Assembly (NCBI RefSeq): GCF_026230105.1
Contig: NW_026614300.1
Location: forward strand, 44,876-108,875
From: Diorhabda sublineata
Lineage: Eukaryota; Arthropoda; Insecta; Coleoptera; Chrysomelidae
Length of the DNA: 64,000 bases
Reading direction: 5' to 3'
Shown piece by piece: positions 61,812 to 64,000 of this stretch (position 1 is the stretch's first letter; each line of letters opens with the position of its first letter). Below the pieces are notes generated by a model. It saw nothing but the letters and a program-made list of their open reading frames with translations, was not told where the DNA came from and ran no database searches. Both the position numbers and the translations under genes were made by a program.

Positions 61812-64000
61812 TTTGTCAGATATCATCGAATAACATCGATTGAAGCCCGTTGAGGTCAACTGTCACTTTGTGTAAATTGAAAATTTTCAAAGTGTAACTT
61901 CCTAATTTGGAGTCGAATTTCAACATTTCTCATATATTTGAGTGAGTTTGCATCTAACTTTGTCAGATATCATCGAATAACATCGATTGAAGCCCATTGA
62001 GGTCAACTGTCACTTTGTGTTAATTGAAAATTTTCAAAGTCTAACTTCCTAATTTGGAGTCGAATTTCAACATTTCTCATATATTTGAGTGAGTTTGCAT
62101 CTAACTTTGTCAGATATCATCGAATAACATCGATTGAAGCCCATTGAGGTCAACTGTCACTTTGTGTTGATTGAAAATTTTCAAAGTCTAACTTCCTAAT
62201 TTGGAGTAGAATTTCAACATTTCTCATATATTTGAGTGAGTTTGCATCTAACTTTGTCAGATATCATCGAATAACATCGATTGAAGCCCGTTGAGGTCAA
62301 CTGTCACTTTGTGTAAATTGAAAATTTTCAAGTGTAACTTCCTAATTTGGAGTCGAATTTCAACATTTCTCATATATTTGAGTGAGTTTGAATCTAACTT
62401 TGTCAGATATCATCGAATAACATCGATTGAAGCCAGTTGAGGTCAACTGTCACTTTGTGTTAATTGAAAATTTTCAAAGTCTAACTTCCTAATTTGGAGT
62501 CGAATTTCAACATTTCTCATATATTTGAGTGAGTTTGCATATAACTTTGTCAGATATCATCGAATAACATCGATTGAAGCCCATTGACGTCAACTGTCAC
62601 TTTGTGTTAATTGAAAATTTTCAAAGTCTAACTTCCTAATTTGAAGTCAAATTTCAACATTTCTCATATATTTGAGTGAGTTTGCATCTAACTTCGTCAG
62701 ATATCATCGAATAACATCGATTGAAGCCCATTGAGGTCAACTGTCACTTTGTGTTAATTGAAAATTTTCAAAGTCTAACTTCCTAATTTGAAGTCGAATT
62801 TCAACATTTCTCATATATTTGAGTGAGTTTGCATCTAACTTTGTCAGATATCATCGAATAACATCGATTGAAGCCCATTGAGGTCAACTGTCACTTTGTG
62901 TTAATTGAAAATTTTCAAAGTCTAACTTCCTAATTTGAAGTCGAATTTCAACATTTCTCATATATTTGAGTGAGTTTGCATCTAACTTCGTCAGATATCA
63001 TCGAATAACATCGATTGAAGCCCATTGAGGTCAACTGTCACTTTGTATTAATTGAAAATTTTCAAAGTCTAACTTCCTAATTTGGAGTCGAATTTCAAAA
63101 TTTCTCATATATTTGAGTGAGTTTGCATCTAACTTTGTCAGATATCATCGAATAACATCGATTGAAGCCAGTTGAGGTCAACTGTCACTTTGTGTTAATT
63201 GAAAATTTTCAAAGTCTAACTTCCTAATTTGAAGTCGAATTTCAACATTTCTCATATATTTGAGTGAGTTTGCATATAACTTTGTCAGATATCATCGAAT
63301 AACATCGATTGAAGCCCGTTGAGGTCAACTGTCACTTTGTGTTAATTGAAAATTTTCAAAGTCCAACTTCCTAATTTGAAGTCGAATTTCAACATTTCTC
63401 ATATATTTGAGTGAGTTTGCATCTAACTTTGTCAGATATCATCGAATAAAATCGATTGAAGCCCATTGAGGTCAACTGTCACTTTGTGTTAATTGAAAAT
63501 TTTCAAAGTCTAACTTCCTAATTTGAAGTCAAATTTCAACATTTCTCATATATTTGAGTGAGTTTGCATCTAACTTTATCAGATATCATCGAATAACATC
63601 GATTGAAGCCCATTGACGTCAACTGTCACTTTGTGTTAATTGAAAATTTTCAAAGTCTAACTTCCTAACTTGAAGTCGAATTTCAACATTTCTCATATAT
63701 TAGAGTGAGTTTGCATCCAACTTTGTTAGATATCATCGAATAACATCGATTGAAGCCCGTTGAGGTCAACTGTCACTTTGTGTAAATTGAAAATTTTCAA
63801 AGTGTAACTTCCTAATTTGGAGTCGAATTTCAACATTTCTCATATATTTGAGTGAGTTTGCATCTACCTTTGTCAGATATCATCGAATAACATCGATTGA
63901 AGCCCATTGAGGTCAACTGTCACTTTGTGTTAATTGAAAATTTTCAAAGTCTAACTTCCTAATTTGGAGTCAAATTTCAACATTTCTCATATATTTGAGA
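61812..64000. repeat. 17-monomer HOR, next copy, cut by the window end
   Basis: Types a to n run from 61812 to 63868 and p is partial (63869-64000), matching 58284 onwards at 3,528 bp. The d monomer (62253-62398) is 146 bp because one A is missing in TTTTCAAGTGT near 62330; this is the only 1-bp deletion of its kind in the window. A private CATCTACCTTTG lies at the end of n. The last base of the window is A where the unit normally has T (position 132 of the unit). Confidence 0.87.

Larger units (their letters stand above)
1..64000. repeat. 147-bp satellite DNA array, whole window
   Basis: The entire window consists of head-to-tail copies of one 147-bp unit, all in the same orientation. Taking the TTT of TTTGTCAGATATC as the first base, there are 434 full monomers and a terminal 132-bp partial. 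Ten monomers are 155 bp and ten are 146 bp; this net change of +70 bp agrees with the phase at position 64000. No monomer is inverted and nothing interrupts the array. Stop codons occur in all three forward frames of the consensus, and the longest minus-strand stretch between stops is about 37 codons per unit, so no coding capacity is expected. Satellites of this kind are known from eukaryotic centromeres and heterochromatin. A centromeric role is inference, and the species cannot be named. Copy-to-copy differences are mostly substitutions at a limited set of sites, which define the higher-order repeats listed separately. Confidence 0.98.
43143..64000. repeat. Right-hand homogenised domain with 17-18-monomer HOR
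   Basis: From 43143 a fixed succession of monomer types recurs. In letters: a (CGTT, GTGTAAATT, AGTGTAAC), b (GGAG), c (GTGTTGATT, GGAGTAGAA), d (as a, ending TTTGAATC), e (GCCAGTT), f (GACGTC, GTCAAATTT), g (TTCGTC), h (GAAG), i (GTATTAA, CAAAATTT), j (GCCAGTT, GAAG), k (AGTCCAAC), l (AAAATCG, GTCAAATTT), m (TAACTTG, TATTAGAG), n (TTTGTTAG, GTGTAAATT), sometimes o (GTGTG), then p (GGAGTCAAA), q (AAAAGCG) and r (TTCATC, GTGTTGATT). Type c recurs at 46920, 49713, 53682, 58680 and 62208, separated by exactly 19, 27, 34 and 24 units. The TATTAGAG marker of type m recurs nine times from 44446 to 63702. Confidence 0.88.

Noticed and set aside
1..64000. CRISPR array
   Set aside because: The repeats are contiguous 147-bp units with no unique spacers and no cas genes. 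This is satellite structure.
1..64000. Plasmid or phage iteron origin, or prokaryotic repeat region
   Set aside because: The array is far too long, has no replication gene, and shows HOR organisation typical of eukaryotic satellites.
1..64000. Naming the species or a known centromeric satellite (some plant centromere units have similar length)
   Set aside because: Unit length alone is not diagnostic and I cannot search databases. A BLAST of the consensus monomer would decide it.
63991..64000. Array boundary at the window end, suggested by the final A in place of T
   Set aside because: A single mismatching base is indistinguishable from ordinary monomer variation; flanking sequence would be needed.

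Overview
The whole 64-kb window is one uninterrupted tandem satellite DNA array. The repeat unit is 147 bp (about 32% G+C, counted on the reference monomer). With position 1 as a monomer start, I count 434 complete monomers plus a final 132-bp partial one. Ten monomers are 155 bp and ten are 146 bp; all others are 147 bp. I see no protein-coding gene, RNA gene, transposon, unrelated spacer, telomeric repeat or unique sequence on either strand. Such an array points to a eukaryotic nuclear genome, in centromeric, pericentromeric or other constitutive heterochromatin. The sequence does not identify the species. A plant or animal centromere is the most natural setting, but this is inference from repeat type and unit length.

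Monomers differ at about 20 recurrent diagnostic positions, so they fall into named types and higher-order repeats (HORs) can be read by eye. Layout: (A) 1-22.5 kb has an 11-monomer HOR of 1,616 bp in four copies (1193, 2809, 6058, 17111), five pairs of 155-bp monomers, two adjacent copies of a 17-monomer, 2,514-bp unit (7380, 9894), 9-mer and 6-mer tandem copies at 13.7-17.0 kb, and a 3.4-kb duplication displaced by 8,392 bp. (B) 22.5-35.6 kb is a mosaic with a 15-monomer, 2,205-bp period and longer-range copies at 4,557, 6,174 and 8,820 bp. (C) 35.6-43.1 kb is more irregular (11-mer, 7-mer, 6-mer and 2-mer echoes) and rich in private substitutions. (D) 43.1-64 kb has a well-homogenised 17-18-monomer HOR (archetype 58284-60782, 2,499 bp) with nested 10-, 19-, 24-, 27- and 34-monomer spacings.

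From 21534 to 62252 the array keeps strict 147-bp register: 277 monomers with no net length change. Each monomer carries three TTGA...TCAA dyads at roughly 30-bp intervals, including a 14-bp palindrome built around AAAATTTT, and short direct repeats offset by exactly 10 bp. Several monomers are in-register hybrids of two neighbouring HOR types, as expected from unequal crossover or gene conversion. The window contains no pathway or operon. Its content is the structure and history of the array, and its likely role is chromatin-level (nucleosome array, possibly kinetochore foundation), which sequence alone cannot prove.
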